This document shows positions 18,884-27,259 of a stretch of DNA of 57,197 nt, piece after piece. The notes below the pieces were generated by a model that saw only the letters and a list, made by a program, of their open reading frames with translations, did not search any database and was not told where the DNA came from. Source of the DNA: a bacterium (GTDB lineage Bacteria > Hydrothermota > Tepidihabitantia > SM23-42 > JAOAFX01); NCBI GenBank assembly GCA_036382775.1, contig DASVHD010000035.1:92804-150000 (forward strand), read 5' to 3'. Both the position numbers and the translations under genes were made by a program. Each line of letters starts with the position of its first letter. The stretch's first letter is position 1.

Positions 18884-18911
18884 ATTATACGTAAAATCGG
18901 CTGTTTGTAAA
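18884..18911 (-). promoter_or_regulatory. promoter of the deoB-cdd-ATPase-lptD operon
   Basis: Minus strand TTTACA (18906-18911), 16 bases, TATAAT (18884-18889). The ATG of deoB begins 6 bases after the -10 box. Confidence 0.75.
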
Positions 18912-18916
18912 GAGAT

Positions 18917-18963
18917 GAACCGCCCCGCACCAGATCCATTCGATCATAGTGCGAAGCGGTTAC
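18917..18963 (-). terminator. imperfect GC-rich hairpin after the secreted-protein gene
   Basis: ACCGCTTCGCAC and GTGCGGGGCGGT on the minus strand can pair imperfectly around an 18-base loop, just downstream of the gene ending at 18991. There is no U-run, so a rho-independent terminator is not established. Confidence 0.35.
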
Positions 18964-18990
18964 CTATGGTTTTGATCTTAAATTATTTGC

Positions 18991-20088
18991 TTATTTCGCG
19001 ACGACCAGCTTGTGGCTTGCCGTCATTTCTCCCGCGGTCAACCGCAGGATGTAAACGCCGTCAGAAAGCTGGTTTGCGTCAAGATCGGCAGACCTGACAC
19101 CGGCATCCTGATAGCCGTCAATGACGGTTATCACGTGCCTGCCTGATCCGTCGTACACATCAAGCGTCACCCGGCCCGGCTCAATCACAACGTAAGAAAT
19201 AACCGTGGATCCCTTTGCCAGACCCGGTGTTTGCGGCGCAAACCCGAAAGCTGATGCTCTTACGTCAACGGGTTTTTCCTGAACGCCGGTATAGCCGAAC
19301 GCCGTGAGCATGCCCAAGACCATGCCTTCCCAATCGGCCTGCGAGCTCGGACTGCGGCCGTCAACCGTCCAGAACGAAGTGTTCAACGGCAGTGTATTCG
19401 GCGACGCGATCGAAGGATAAGCGCTGTAGCCCTGGTCGAGGATGACATGATGCGCTTCTGCATCAGGCGTGAGATCGTCACAGAAGAAAGGATTGGATAC
19501 ATAATCCGAGGTGGCAATGAAAGTCCAGCCGGCGATCTCCGCCTCTCCCAGAAGATCTGCGGTCGCGATATTATAGTTATAATCCTCGACATAGCTGGCC
19601 AGGTGGAAATTCGGCGTTAGCCATGACAATTGTACGCCGCTGTATATGATATCCTGGCCGATCAGCCAGACTTTGCCGCCGCCGGTGATGTAATCGGCGA
19701 TATTGGTCTGGTCATTGGCCGTCAGCGCGTCATCGGTCCAAAAGTCATCATAGCAGTTCCAGATCACGATCTGGTAGGTCTGCATCGTCGCCAGGTCAGG
19801 GCCGTCCTGAGGAGAGGCGGTGGTTTGAAACCATCCGTATTCTCCGGGTATCAGCGTGGTCAGAACGCCGTCCCAGTTCGGGTCAGGATGGGTAGCCACG
19901 CCGAACGTGCCGTTCCAGTCCTCGACAAAGAGCACGACATTCTGCCGTGCGGCCGGCGTGTATATCGGCAGGTCGTGACCGCTGTTAACGGTCCCGGTGG
20001 TCCCCCGGGTAACGCCGGGCATGACCTTATACCCGTACAGCATGGGTACGATCATGGCCACCAATAAAACCAATGCTATTTTTTTCAT
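18991..20088 (-). CDS. secreted protein with C-terminal sorting (FlgD-like/Por) domain
   Basis: 365 aa. Signal peptide MKKIALVLLVAMIVPMLYG. Residues 50-260 form an unassigned globular domain (NVVLFVEDWNGTFG, YQIVIWNCYDDFW, YITGGGKVWLIGQDI) that looks like a class I glutamine-amidotransferase-like flavodoxin fold as found in many secreted proteins. The last 85 residues are a FlgD-Ig-like domain ending in GVYILRLTAGEMTASHKLVVAK, the form of type IX secretion/Por sorting tails. A surface or extracellular protein is inferred. ATG has AAAGGAGG seven bases upstream and its own promoter. Function unknown. Confidence 0.75.
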   Translation of the reverse strand: MKKIALVLLVAMIVPMLYGYKVMPGVTRGTTGTVNSGHDLPIYTPAARQNVVLFVEDWNGTFGVATHPDPNWDGVLTTLIPGEYGWFQTTASPQDGPDLATMQTYQIVIWNCYDDFWTDDALTANDQTNIADYITGGGKVWLIGQDIIYSGVQLSWLTPNFHLASYVEDYNYNIATADLLGEAEIAGWTFIATSDYVSNPFFCDDLTPDAEAHHVILDQGYSAYPSIASPNTLPLNTSFWTVDGRSPSSQADWEGMVLGMLTAFGYTGVQEKPVDVRASAFGFAPQTPGLAKGSTVISYVVIEPGRVTLDVYDGSGRHVITVIDGYQDAGVRSADLDANQLSDGVYILRLTAGEMTASHKLVVAK

Positions 20089-20114
20089 GCAACCTCCTTT
20101 TGGTTGATTATAGT

Positions 20115-20142
20115 ATTATAAAAAAATATGATATGATGTCAA
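20115..20142 (-). promoter_or_regulatory. promoter of the secreted-protein gene at 18991-20088
   Basis: Minus strand TTGACA (20137-20142), 16 bases, TATAAT (20115-20120); a strong Shine-Dalgarno follows. Confidence 0.75.
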
Positions 20143-20151
20143 TGGTCATGA

Positions 20152-20193
20152 TCAAATAAAAAACCGCCCCGCACATTTTACAATGCGGGGCGG
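20152..20193 (-). terminator. rho-independent terminator of the Kelch-like gene
   Basis: On the minus strand a perfect 10-bp stem (CCGCCCCGCA at 20164-20173 with TGCGGGGCGG at 20184-20193) with a 10-base loop is followed directly by TTTTTTATTT. It lies 33 bases after the stop at 20226 and before the next promoter. Confidence 0.9.
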
Positions 20194-20225
20194 AATGTCT
20201 TATGCTTCCTGTGTATTTGCTCTGT

Positions 20226-22982
20226 TTACTTTATCACGACCAGCTTGGTGCTCGCTGACTGTCCTTCAGCCTCAAGCCGAACAAAGTAAATGCCATTGGA
20301 AACACTGCGCTGACCGTCGTCCCGGCCGTCCCAGTACACGATACGGCTGCCTGCCGGTTCGCGTGGACTGTTAACCAGGGTCCGGACCAGTCTTCCGGTA
20401 CCATCATAGACCTTCAACGATACCCGGCTGCTGACCGTGGTCGTATAGGCAATAGGCGTGTACCCGTTTGTCAGGTTCGACATGTTGGGTGCAAACCCGA
20501 ATATCGCCACTGAACCGCCCTGATCAGGATTTTCCGTCACGCCAGGCAGCATCCACTGAAGTTTCCAGGTCTGAGCCGTGCCTGTCCAATCACCGCCATC
20601 ATCGCCGCCGCAAACGTAGATCTCAGCATTCCCTTCGCGTCCGACCAGGAAGTCATTTCTGACCACCGGGAACGTGTAGTCGGGTAGTGAAGCCCAGGTC
20701 GCGGTCGCGACGTTGTATTCCCATGCTGCCGCGGTCGCGGTCGCCAGGTTTTCAAATCCGCCGACCAGGTAGACATACCACTGGCCATTGCGGTACAGCT
20801 GGGTCGCGCCGTTGATGCAGTTTGGAACCGGCAGGGCGACGCCTGTTGACCAGGTAATGGTCTCGCAGGCAGATGGATTGATGACGCCCATGTACAGGTT
20901 GGAGAACGCGGATGAACCATTGTAACCACCGACTAGCCAGATAGTATCGCCGGTTATGGCGACGCCGCCCATCTGGAAATTGGATGGTAATGCCGTACCG
21001 GTCGTCCACGCATTGGTATAGGTATTGTAGATCTGTACGTTATTGGTCGGGGCGGTACTGGTGGAACCACCCAACATGTAAACCAACGAATCCTTGTAAG
21101 TAACTTGACCGCCGCACATGCGCGCCAAAGGCATGGCAGTACCGGTCGCCCATGAGTTACCCGCAACGTCGTAGATCATGTTGTAGTTAAAGGCTGAGCC
21201 GCCAGCAAACCCACCAAAGCAATAGATCTTGCCGTTCACGTATGACGCATCGATCCAGTCGAGCGCGTACGGTGCATTGGCCATGGTCGCCCAGGTGTCG
21301 GTGTTCGGGTCGTACTGGTACACGAAGTTGGTGTAAGTGTAGCCGCCATCCGGAGTGCCGCAGAACGTGTAGATCATGTCGTTGTCGGGATCATAACCGG
21401 TACCATGCGCGAGTTCGGCCGAAGGCATATCGGCGCACTGGATCCAGTTGGAAACGATCGTCGTGATGGTCTGACCAAAGGTTGAGTCGTTCCCCGGATT
21501 CAAATCGCCGGCAAGAACCGTTACCGCTGCCAGGTCATAGACGATTCCGTCGCCCGGACCGGCAACCCAGTTAGGAAAAGCAAGGGTCGTCTCTGCGCCG
21601 GCAGCCAGGGAAACATTGAACACGTTGTTGTATATTATGACGTTGGCCGAGTCAATGATGAAACGGCAGTCAAACGTCTCTGGGTTCTGACCGCTGTTCC
21701 GGTAGGAGGCGATAGGCGCCCAAGAAGTATTCGGGAAAACGGTCGCCGGCGGTGCGCTGATCGCAACGGCCCGCGCGTCATGCTGCAGCCCGATCGCGCC
21801 CCTGAGTTCCAGGTTGTCGATCGCCGCGTAATAGCCCCAGGAATCATAGTCAGTGAAGTAAGCGTAAACCTGGACGCTATCAGCCGATGCGTATGCCGAA
21901 ACATCGACTGAATCCCAGCCCACGAATGTCGAACCGTTCGGATAATGCCTGAGCTGAACCGCGGTCCAGACCCCACCGGTCTTGTACTTGATCCCCATGT
22001 TCAGCTCGTTAATATACGATCCGCTACCGCCATAATTATATGCACCCCATTTGAACAGGTACATATTCGCCGGGGTCATTACTCTTGGTGATAGAGCCGT
22101 ATCGGTAGCTACTCCTGCCGCATCCGCGTCGATCCACAAGCACCATAGATCAGGATCAGGTGGATAAGTCGTTTTATAATTATAAGCCACCCTATCCCAA
22201 CCACCCGGGAATGCAATACCATTGGTGTGAGTCCAGCCCTGAAGGTCTGGCTCGAAATCCCAGATATAGCTGGTGATCGCCGGGAAGCCGAAGATCTCAA
22301 AAGATGACTCCGCGTAATTGCCGAAAACAGTGTACGCAGGAACCCATTGCGGATAGCCAAAGTAGGCGCTTTTGAAATAGAACTGCTGGCCATCGCCCCA
22401 TCCCGGGCTGTTCGCCGGCCATGAGGAGTTATTGCCCCACTGTGGAGGGAATATGAGGGTCGGTTCGAATTCGATCCAGTAATTCACGCCCGATGATGCA
22501 TTGAACGGTGTAATCATCCCGGTATACAGGTAATAACCGCCGACATCGGTCTCGGTATACGCAATGCGCTCGGTATAAGTGGGAAGCTGCGTCGGCTGAC
22601 TGCTGGAATCCGTGTAAATCTTGATCCAGAAATCAATCGGTGGCATTGGAGTGCCGTTCCAATAACCGCCCCACCATACCAACGAATCGACGAACGCCGT
22701 GTAAGGCACGTTGAAGTTGTCAGCGATCTCGGCTTCAAACACAAGCACGCTATCCCACTGGCAGGCATCCAACGTATAATATCCGGTCGCGCTCTGGTCA
22801 AACAGCAATAAACTTCGACCAGCCGGAGTGACCGGTATTCTTACCGCATGCATTTTGGGCGATACTGGACCCTGCAGCTGGGGAACCGTAATCGGCTGTT
22901 CCTTCTGCAATCCGGTCTGGTCTGCGCCAAATGCTAACGGTATCATAAGTAGCATCATAGCTACCATTACGAGTTTTTTCAT
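20226..22982 (-). CDS. large secreted Kelch-repeat protein with C-terminal sorting domain
   Basis: 918 aa. The start ATG 22982 (MKKLVMVAMMLLMIPLAFGA, a signal peptide) follows AAGGAG; an upstream in-frame extension to 23066 is leader sequence. Residues 70-300 hold beta-rich jellyroll-like segments, about 390-520 an adhesion-type Ig region (GLQHDARAVAISAPP), and about 525-810 at least five Kelch-type blades (YVNGKIYCFGGF, LVYMLGGS, DTIWLVGGY, WYVYLVGGF). The end (SLKVYDGTGRLVRTLV, then GIYFVRLEAEGQSASTKLVVIK) is a FlgD-like/Por sorting tail. A cell-surface or secreted binding protein or glycan-acting propeller is inferred; no catalytic motif is recognised. Confidence 0.8.
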   Translation of the reverse strand: MKKLVMVAMMLLMIPLAFGADQTGLQKEQPITVPQLQGPVSPKMHAVRIPVTPAGRSLLLFDQSATGYYTLDACQWDSVLVFEAEIADNFNVPYTAFVDSLVWWGGYWNGTPMPPIDFWIKIYTDSSSQPTQLPTYTERIAYTETDVGGYYLYTGMITPFNASSGVNYWIEFEPTLIFPPQWGNNSSWPANSPGWGDGQQFYFKSAYFGYPQWVPAYTVFGNYAESSFEIFGFPAITSYIWDFEPDLQGWTHTNGIAFPGGWDRVAYNYKTTYPPDPDLWCLWIDADAAGVATDTALSPRVMTPANMYLFKWGAYNYGGSGSYINELNMGIKYKTGGVWTAVQLRHYPNGSTFVGWDSVDVSAYASADSVQVYAYFTDYDSWGYYAAIDNLELRGAIGLQHDARAVAISAPPATVFPNTSWAPIASYRNSGQNPETFDCRFIIDSANVIIYNNVFNVSLAAGAETTLAFPNWVAGPGDGIVYDLAAVTVLAGDLNPGNDSTFGQTITTIVSNWIQCADMPSAELAHGTGYDPDNDMIYTFCGTPDGGYTYTNFVYQYDPNTDTWATMANAPYALDWIDASYVNGKIYCFGGFAGGSAFNYNMIYDVAGNSWATGTAMPLARMCGGQVTYKDSLVYMLGGSTSTAPTNNVQIYNTYTNAWTTGTALPSNFQMGGVAITGDTIWLVGGYNGSSAFSNLYMGVINPSACETITWSTGVALPVPNCINGATQLYRNGQWYVYLVGGFENLATATAAAWEYNVATATWASLPDYTFPVVRNDFLVGREGNAEIYVCGGDDGGDWTGTAQTWKLQWMLPGVTENPDQGGSVAIFGFAPNMSNLTNGYTPIAYTTTVSSRVSLKVYDGTGRLVRTLVNSPREPAGSRIVYWDGRDDGQRSVSNGIYFVRLEAEGQSASTKLVVIK

Positions 22983-23376
22983 TTTTTTTCTCCTTAAAGT
23001 AAGTGATTCAGCTAATGCTGAATTTAGCACGAACAAAGTGCGGTTCATGGAGTAATGTTTCATCATGCATCATATGCTTGATCCTTGCACGCTCCATTTC
23101 CCACTTTTTTGTTTTTGTTTTCCAAACACCTCCTTTCTATGTAAAGGTAGAAAATTTATTTTATTCACATAAGGGGATAAACCACCCATCACTATATCCT
23201 CTTCAACATTACGGACATATTGAAAAAGCTAGTTTTAGAATGCAGTTGATTCCCTATCTATTAAGTATACTAACTTTTCCATAAAAGTCAAGAGGAAAAT
23301 AGCCGGGATACCTCCGATTTTAATACTATATAGTATACTTAAGTCTTATAAAATGTCAAGGGGTAAAAACACCAGT
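22983..23376 (-). promoter_or_regulatory. long 5' leader of the Kelch-like gene with two tandem promoters
   Basis: No gene in this 394-base AT-rich stretch. Minus-strand promoters: P2 TTGACA (23354-23359)-N16-TATACT (23332-23337), overlapped by a perfect 14-bp palindrome at 23323-23336; P1 TTGACT (23286-23291)-N16-TATACT (23264-23269). Leaders of about 275-340 bases result. They contain an isolated strong AAGGAGGT (23127-23134) far from the start codon and a hairpin ATTCAGC/GCTGAAT at 23005-23022 just before the real Shine-Dalgarno. This suggests post-transcriptional control. Confidence 0.6.
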
Positions 23377-24057
23377 TTATCTTATATGGTTTATGACCGC
23401 CGCCAAGTACCCGGCGCCAAACCCGTTATCAATATTAACCACGGCAACGCCGGGTGCGCAGGAGTTAAGCATGGTCAATAATGGCGTTATTCCCTTAAGA
23501 CTCAGTCCGTATCCGATGCTGGTCGGAACCGCGATGATCGGCTTGGCGAACAATCCACCGGCGACCGAGGCAAGAACTCCATCCATACCCGCGACCACGA
23601 CGATGACCCGGGAACGGTCGATCTCCCGTTTCAAAGCCAGGAGCCGGTGGATCCCGGCAACGCCGACATCAAAAAACCGTTTAACCACGCATCCCATGAT
23701 TTCGGCAGTGACCGCGGCTTCCTCCGCGACCGGGATATCTGCGGTCCCGGCCGACAGAATGGACACGAGACCGGTCCTGGCGGGCATGGGTCCGAGGTAG
23801 AACAGACGCGCCTGACTGAACAGCCGTCCCTTGGGGAACGCTTTTTTTATTCGCCGGGCCTGTTCACGGTCGATCCTGGTCAGGAGCACACGATGGTTGG
23901 ATTTGAATATCGTTTTGGTAATATCTCTGATCTGAGCTGTCGTCTTGCCTTCGCAAAAAACAACCTCGGGAAACCCTTTTCTTTTTTCACGGTGCAGATC
24001 AAGTTTGGCAAATCCGAGATCTTTGTAGGGGTCGATGAATATTCTTTTTGTTTTCAT
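23377..24057 (-). CDS. larB: LarB, pyridinium-3,5-biscarboxylate mononucleotide synthase
   Basis: 226 aa from ATG 24057 (MKTKRIFIDPYKDLGFAKLD); a TTG at 24078 adds seven residues. The DLGFAKLDLHREKRKGFPEVVFCEGKT block and the PurE-like C-terminal half (GTADIPVAEEAAVTAEIMG, VVVAGMDGVLASVAGGL, PTSIGYG) identify LarB. It carboxylates and hydrolyses nicotinate adenine dinucleotide, the first step of the nickel-pincer cofactor. The last step enzyme LarC is at 9538-10692 in the same window, but the genes are 13 kb apart and on opposite strands. No clear Shine-Dalgarno. Confidence 0.93.
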   Translation of the reverse strand: MKTKRIFIDPYKDLGFAKLDLHREKRKGFPEVVFCEGKTTAQIRDITKTIFKSNHRVLLTRIDREQARRIKKAFPKGRLFSQARLFYLGPMPARTGLVSILSAGTADIPVAEEAAVTAEIMGCVVKRFFDVGVAGIHRLLALKREIDRSRVIVVVAGMDGVLASVAGGLFAKPIIAVPTSIGYGLSLKGITPLLTMLNSCAPGVAVVNIDNGFGAGYLAAVINHIR

Positions 24058-24169
24058 TCTTTGGTTCTTTATTTTCAAATTTTTATCTTTCGCTTTACCA
24101 CCCTTTGTCCTGCGCTTTACCCCTCTCTGCTCTTTGAACTTTATCCTACGCCCTATGCCGTTTGCTCAT

Positions 24170-25675
24170 CTAAAAAACTTCGGCTGAGAACTTAAAAATT
24201 TCCGTGCCTTTCTGTTTGTAAGCATCGGCAGGCAGCCCCGCTTTATTGCATGTGTGCTCAAGGAATTCCTCGACCGTCCACCCGTAGTCGGTCGCGACCT
24301 GAGGCAGCAGCAACCCGCTGTAATAACCCCGCTTGATTATCAGACCGTCCCTGCCGATCACGATCTTCTTAAAATCCTTCACCGGCTCAAACGGTGTCAG
24401 CACCGAGATCTCGATCTCAAGGTCATTAAGTTCATCCCTGGTGACAGGATCGAACCTGGGATCGCTCAAGGCCGCGGCCTTCGCCATTTCCGCGCAGATC
24501 AGATATAGGGGTTGATCCGCGATGATATGGCCGATGCACCCCCGCAGGCTGCCATGCTTGTTGATGGTTACGAAGACTCCGTACGGTTCTTTCAACATCT
24601 TGCTGATCCCATCAAATTCCGGGATCTCTTCGCCCTGCACCGCCGCTTCAATGCTTTTGACCGCGATCTCCCTCAGTTTCGCCTTCTCGTCCTTTGAAAA
24701 ACCAAGATCGACGCCGACCTCTTGCTTGCTGCTGTCGCCCGCGTAGAGCGCAGCTGAAAGATAACCCACGACCTGCGAAAAATCGCCGCTCGTGTTCCCG
24801 CTTGTCGCGTAGTTCAGGATCCCGGCGGTCGTGGCGCCTATTTCCCGCGCCGCCAGCATCACCGTGATTATCGGACCGCCCCCGCACGCTTCGCAGCTGT
24901 CCTGGCTCAATCTCCTGCCCAGCAGTTCGGGATCGTACTTTTTGACCGCATCAAGAACAAACCCGTCCAATTTCTCGGCGGCCGCCTGCGCGTGGTAGTG
25001 GGACAGGTCTGAGCTGGCAATAAGCAAAGTCTTTTTTCCTTTTGCTGCCTTGACGATGGCGCTGGCAAGCGCCTTACAGGTCTCGTCATCCTGCGTGCCC
25101 ATAACGACCTCTACGGTTTTAAATTTTTTTAAGACCACCTGGAGGAACGGCATCTGGATCTCAACCGAATGCTCCTGTTCATGTGCCATCGGTTCGTAAG
25201 TAATGATCTTGCTGGTTTTGAGCAGTTTGCGCGCGGTCTCAAGATCGTATTCAATGGTTCCCAGCGGTGTTTTCCTTCCCTGTATCGTATCCACGGATGC
25301 GCCCTGGAACCTATATTGGTGGCTGGGGCCGATAACCACGACCAGATCGTAGGTTTTGTTTTCGACCTGTTTATAAGAAAATGCCGCGACCGGACCGGAA
25401 TACACATACCCGGCATGCGGCGAGATCAATCCATAGATCTCGCCCGTTATCGTCGACCGGGCGTTCTTCAGATATCCGGCTATTTCCTCCCGGAGATCTT
25501 TTTCTTTTCCCGGATACCAGGTACTGGCATGAATAGAATTACGGTATTCTTTTGCATTGCATGTTTGTGCCATGATCAGTGCTCCTGCCATGATTATCCG
25601 GCATATCAGGCCTCGCCAGGACAATCTGAAAAAATCAAACCCCAAGCTCAGCGCGTTGCTTCTTTCCGTGCGCAT
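24170..25675 (-). CDS. AmmeMemoRadiSam system B-A fusion (MEMO1-like + AMMECR1-like)
   Basis: Up to 501 aa. MEMO-like half (about 45-300): GLISPHAGYVYSGPVAAF, VVVIGPSHQYRFQG, HEQEHSVEIQMPFLQ, IASSDLSHYH and SCEACGGGPI, matching the metal-site His and Cys residues of the MEMO/LigB fold. AMMECR1 half (about 325-495): GVFVTINKHGSLRGCIGHI, with the invariant LRGCIGH, and DPRFDPVTRDEL. The third partner of the system, a radical SAM enzyme, is not here. Start is unsettled: ATG 25675 overlaps bioY by 28 bases and gives a signal-peptide-like N-terminus, whereas ATG 25573 has an excellent GGAG eight bases upstream and would give a cytoplasmic protein. Biochemical role of the family is unresolved. Confidence 0.85.
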   Translation of the reverse strand: MRTERSNALSLGFDFFRLSWRGLICRIIMAGALIMAQTCNAKEYRNSIHASTWYPGKEKDLREEIAGYLKNARSTITGEIYGLISPHAGYVYSGPVAAFSYKQVENKTYDLVVVIGPSHQYRFQGASVDTIQGRKTPLGTIEYDLETARKLLKTSKIITYEPMAHEQEHSVEIQMPFLQVVLKKFKTVEVVMGTQDDETCKALASAIVKAAKGKKTLLIASSDLSHYHAQAAAEKLDGFVLDAVKKYDPELLGRRLSQDSCEACGGGPIITVMLAAREIGATTAGILNYATSGNTSGDFSQVVGYLSAALYAGDSSKQEVGVDLGFSKDEKAKLREIAVKSIEAAVQGEEIPEFDGISKMLKEPYGVFVTINKHGSLRGCIGHIIADQPLYLICAEMAKAAALSDPRFDPVTRDELNDLEIEISVLTPFEPVKDFKKIVIGRDGLIIKRGYYSGLLLPQVATDYGWTVEEFLEHTCNKAGLPADAYKQKGTEIFKFSAEVF

Positions 25676-26235
25676 CCAGTTGTCAATACCCTGCCCATAC
25701 TTACGGCAATGAGACCTTTCAGCAGGTCAAATGGGATAAAAGGCAATACGGCCATAACCATTGCTTTTCCCGGTTCGATGCCGGTGAATAATATGAAATG
25801 GAGCGTTCCCAGCACGTAGATGACCGCGATCCCGCTCACGATCGCGCCAAGCTGGGCCAATAATCTGTTGCTGCGCCTGAATAAATACCCGATCAGCAAA
25901 GCAGCCGGTACGAACCCGATCAAATAGCCCGCGGTCGGTCCGATCGTCGATCCGCTCGAACCACTGGCAAACCACGGTAGACCGAGAAAACCAAGCAACA
26001 AATAAAACGCCATGCTTAAACCGCCGTAATACTCACCCAGTAAAATGCCGCATGAAAGAACGGCCAGCACCTGCCCAGTGACCGGCACTGGCGTCCAGGG
26101 TAACATGATGCGGATCTGGGCAAAAACCCCGGTGATCCCTGCCATCAACAAAGAAAGCCCGAGCTTACGGCTCCACGCCAAACCGGATAGCCATCGGTAG
26201 TAGTCCAGGCCGCTTGTCCTCGATACGTTCATCAT
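25648..26235 (-). CDS. bioY: BioY-type biotin transporter S component
   Basis: About 195 aa, six hydrophobic segments. LPWTPVPVTGQVLAVLSCGI and GPTAGYLIGFV are BioY signatures; FIPFDLLKGLIAV closes the protein as in the family. It binds biotin in the membrane and usually works with an energy-coupling factor ATPase, not in this window. ATG 26235 (or 26232) is preferred over TTG 26247, which overlaps the -10 box. Its promoter is back to back with that of lpxD. The downstream AmmeMemoRadiSam gene overlaps its end. Confidence 0.9.
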   Translation of the reverse strand: MMNVSRTSGLDYYRWLSGLAWSRKLGLSLLMAGITGVFAQIRIMLPWTPVPVTGQVLAVLSCGILLGEYYGGLSMAFYLLLGFLGLPWFASGSSGSTIGPTAGYLIGFVPAALLIGYLFRRSNRLLAQLGAIVSGIAVIYVLGTLHFILFTGIEPGKAMVMAVLPFIPFDLLKGLIAVSMGRVLTTGCARKEATR

Positions 26236-26246
26236 ACTTTCGTCCA

Positions 26247-26274
26247 ATTCTAATTACATTGCTATCAAAGTCAA
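26247..26274 (-). promoter_or_regulatory. promoter of bioY
   Basis: Minus strand TTGACT (26269-26274), 16 bases, TAGAAT (26247-26252). The leader is about five bases. It is separated by only three bases from the -35 box of the divergent lpxD promoter. Confidence 0.7.
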
Positions 26275-26277
26275 TAC

Positions 26278-26306
26278 TTGACACGTTATTCACCGGTGAA
26301 TAGGAT
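26278..26306 (+). promoter_or_regulatory. promoter of lpxD-lpxC with a palindrome in the spacer
   Basis: TTGACA (26278-26283), 17 bases, TAGGAT (26301-26306); GTG of lpxD is 5 bases further, hence leaderless. The spacer holds a perfect 14-bp palindrome, ATTCACCGGTGAAT (26288-26301), a likely operator. Confidence 0.75.
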
Positions 26307-26311
26307 AGACC

Positions 26312-27259
26312 GTGAAGCTTTTTGAGATCGCTGCTATGATCCGCGGAAAACCGTACGGCAGATCAGACCGTGCGATCCGGCATATCCTGCCGCCCGATGA
26401 GGCGCAAGGTCCAGATCTTACATTCTTGTTCGATCAGCGGACCAAAACCCACTCCTCAATGGTCATCAGTTCGCGTCCGGTCAAAGACAAATCGGGTATT
26501 GTCGTGCCCGACCCGCGGCGTGCAATGTTTGAACTCCTGCGGCGATTATCAGCGCGCGTCCGCTTGCCGTCGGTTTCGAAATTATCGGTTGTCGATCCCT
26601 CGGTGCGTATCCCCCGGTCCTGCACGATCGAACCCTATGCCGTAATCGGGGAAAACGTCAGGATCGGAAGGGGCACTTATCTGGGCGCTCATTGTGTCAT
26701 CGGCGCGCACGCCGTAATCGGGGATCACTGCGATATCCACGCGGCTGCGGTCATCTGCGGCAGTGTCCTGATCGGCGATCATGTCATCATCAATGCCCAC
26801 AGCGTCATCGGTAAGCAGGGTTTTGGGTATTACCGCTCCAAGGGCAACAGATCGCGCTACCGCCGCATGGAACACATCGGCAAGGTGGTCATTAACGACT
26901 TTGTCGAGATCGGAAGCGGCGTGACGATAGATCGGGGGACGATCGGCGCGACCGTGATCGGCAGGGGCACCAAGATCGACAACCTCGTGCACATCGCCCA
27001 CAATGTAAAGATCGGGCAGAACTGTATGATCATGGGTCAGTGCGGTATCGCCGGTTCCAGTTCGCTCGGCGATAATGTCGTGCTTTGTGGCCAGACCGGA
27101 GTGAGTGACCACGTTACCATTGGCAGCAATGCCGTGGTATTGGCAAAAAGCGCGGTCTTTAAGTCCATCCCCGGACAAAAACGGTATTCCGGGATCCCGG
27201 CCCGCGAACATACCGCAGTGCTCAGGGCGCTGGCCCGTCTTTACGATCAGGGAACATGA
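26312..27259 (+). CDS. lpxD: LpxD, UDP-3-O-acylglucosamine N-acyltransferase
   Basis: 315 aa. N-terminal uridine-binding domain (about 1-90) followed by a left-handed parallel beta-helix of hexapeptide repeats (IEPYAVIGENVRIGRGTYLG and onward). GKQGFGYYRSKGNRSRYRRM and DNLVHIAHNVKIGQ match LpxD, with the catalytic His at residue 230. It adds the N-linked acyl chain in lipid A synthesis. The start is GTG 26312, placed by the promoter. The stop overlaps lpxC (ATGATGG), so the two lipid A genes are coupled. Confidence 0.93.
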   Translation: MKLFEIAAMIRGKPYGRSDRAIRHILPPDEAQGPDLTFLFDQRTKTHSSMVISSRPVKDKSGIVVPDPRRAMFELLRRLSARVRLPSVSKLSVVDPSVRIPRSCTIEPYAVIGENVRIGRGTYLGAHCVIGAHAVIGDHCDIHAAAVICGSVLIGDHVIINAHSVIGKQGFGYYRSKGNRSRYRRMEHIGKVVINDFVEIGSGVTIDRGTIGATVIGRGTKIDNLVHIAHNVKIGQNCMIMGQCGIAGSSSLGDNVVLCGQTGVSDHVTIGSNAVVLAKSAVFKSIPGQKRYSGIPAREHTAVLRALARLYDQGT

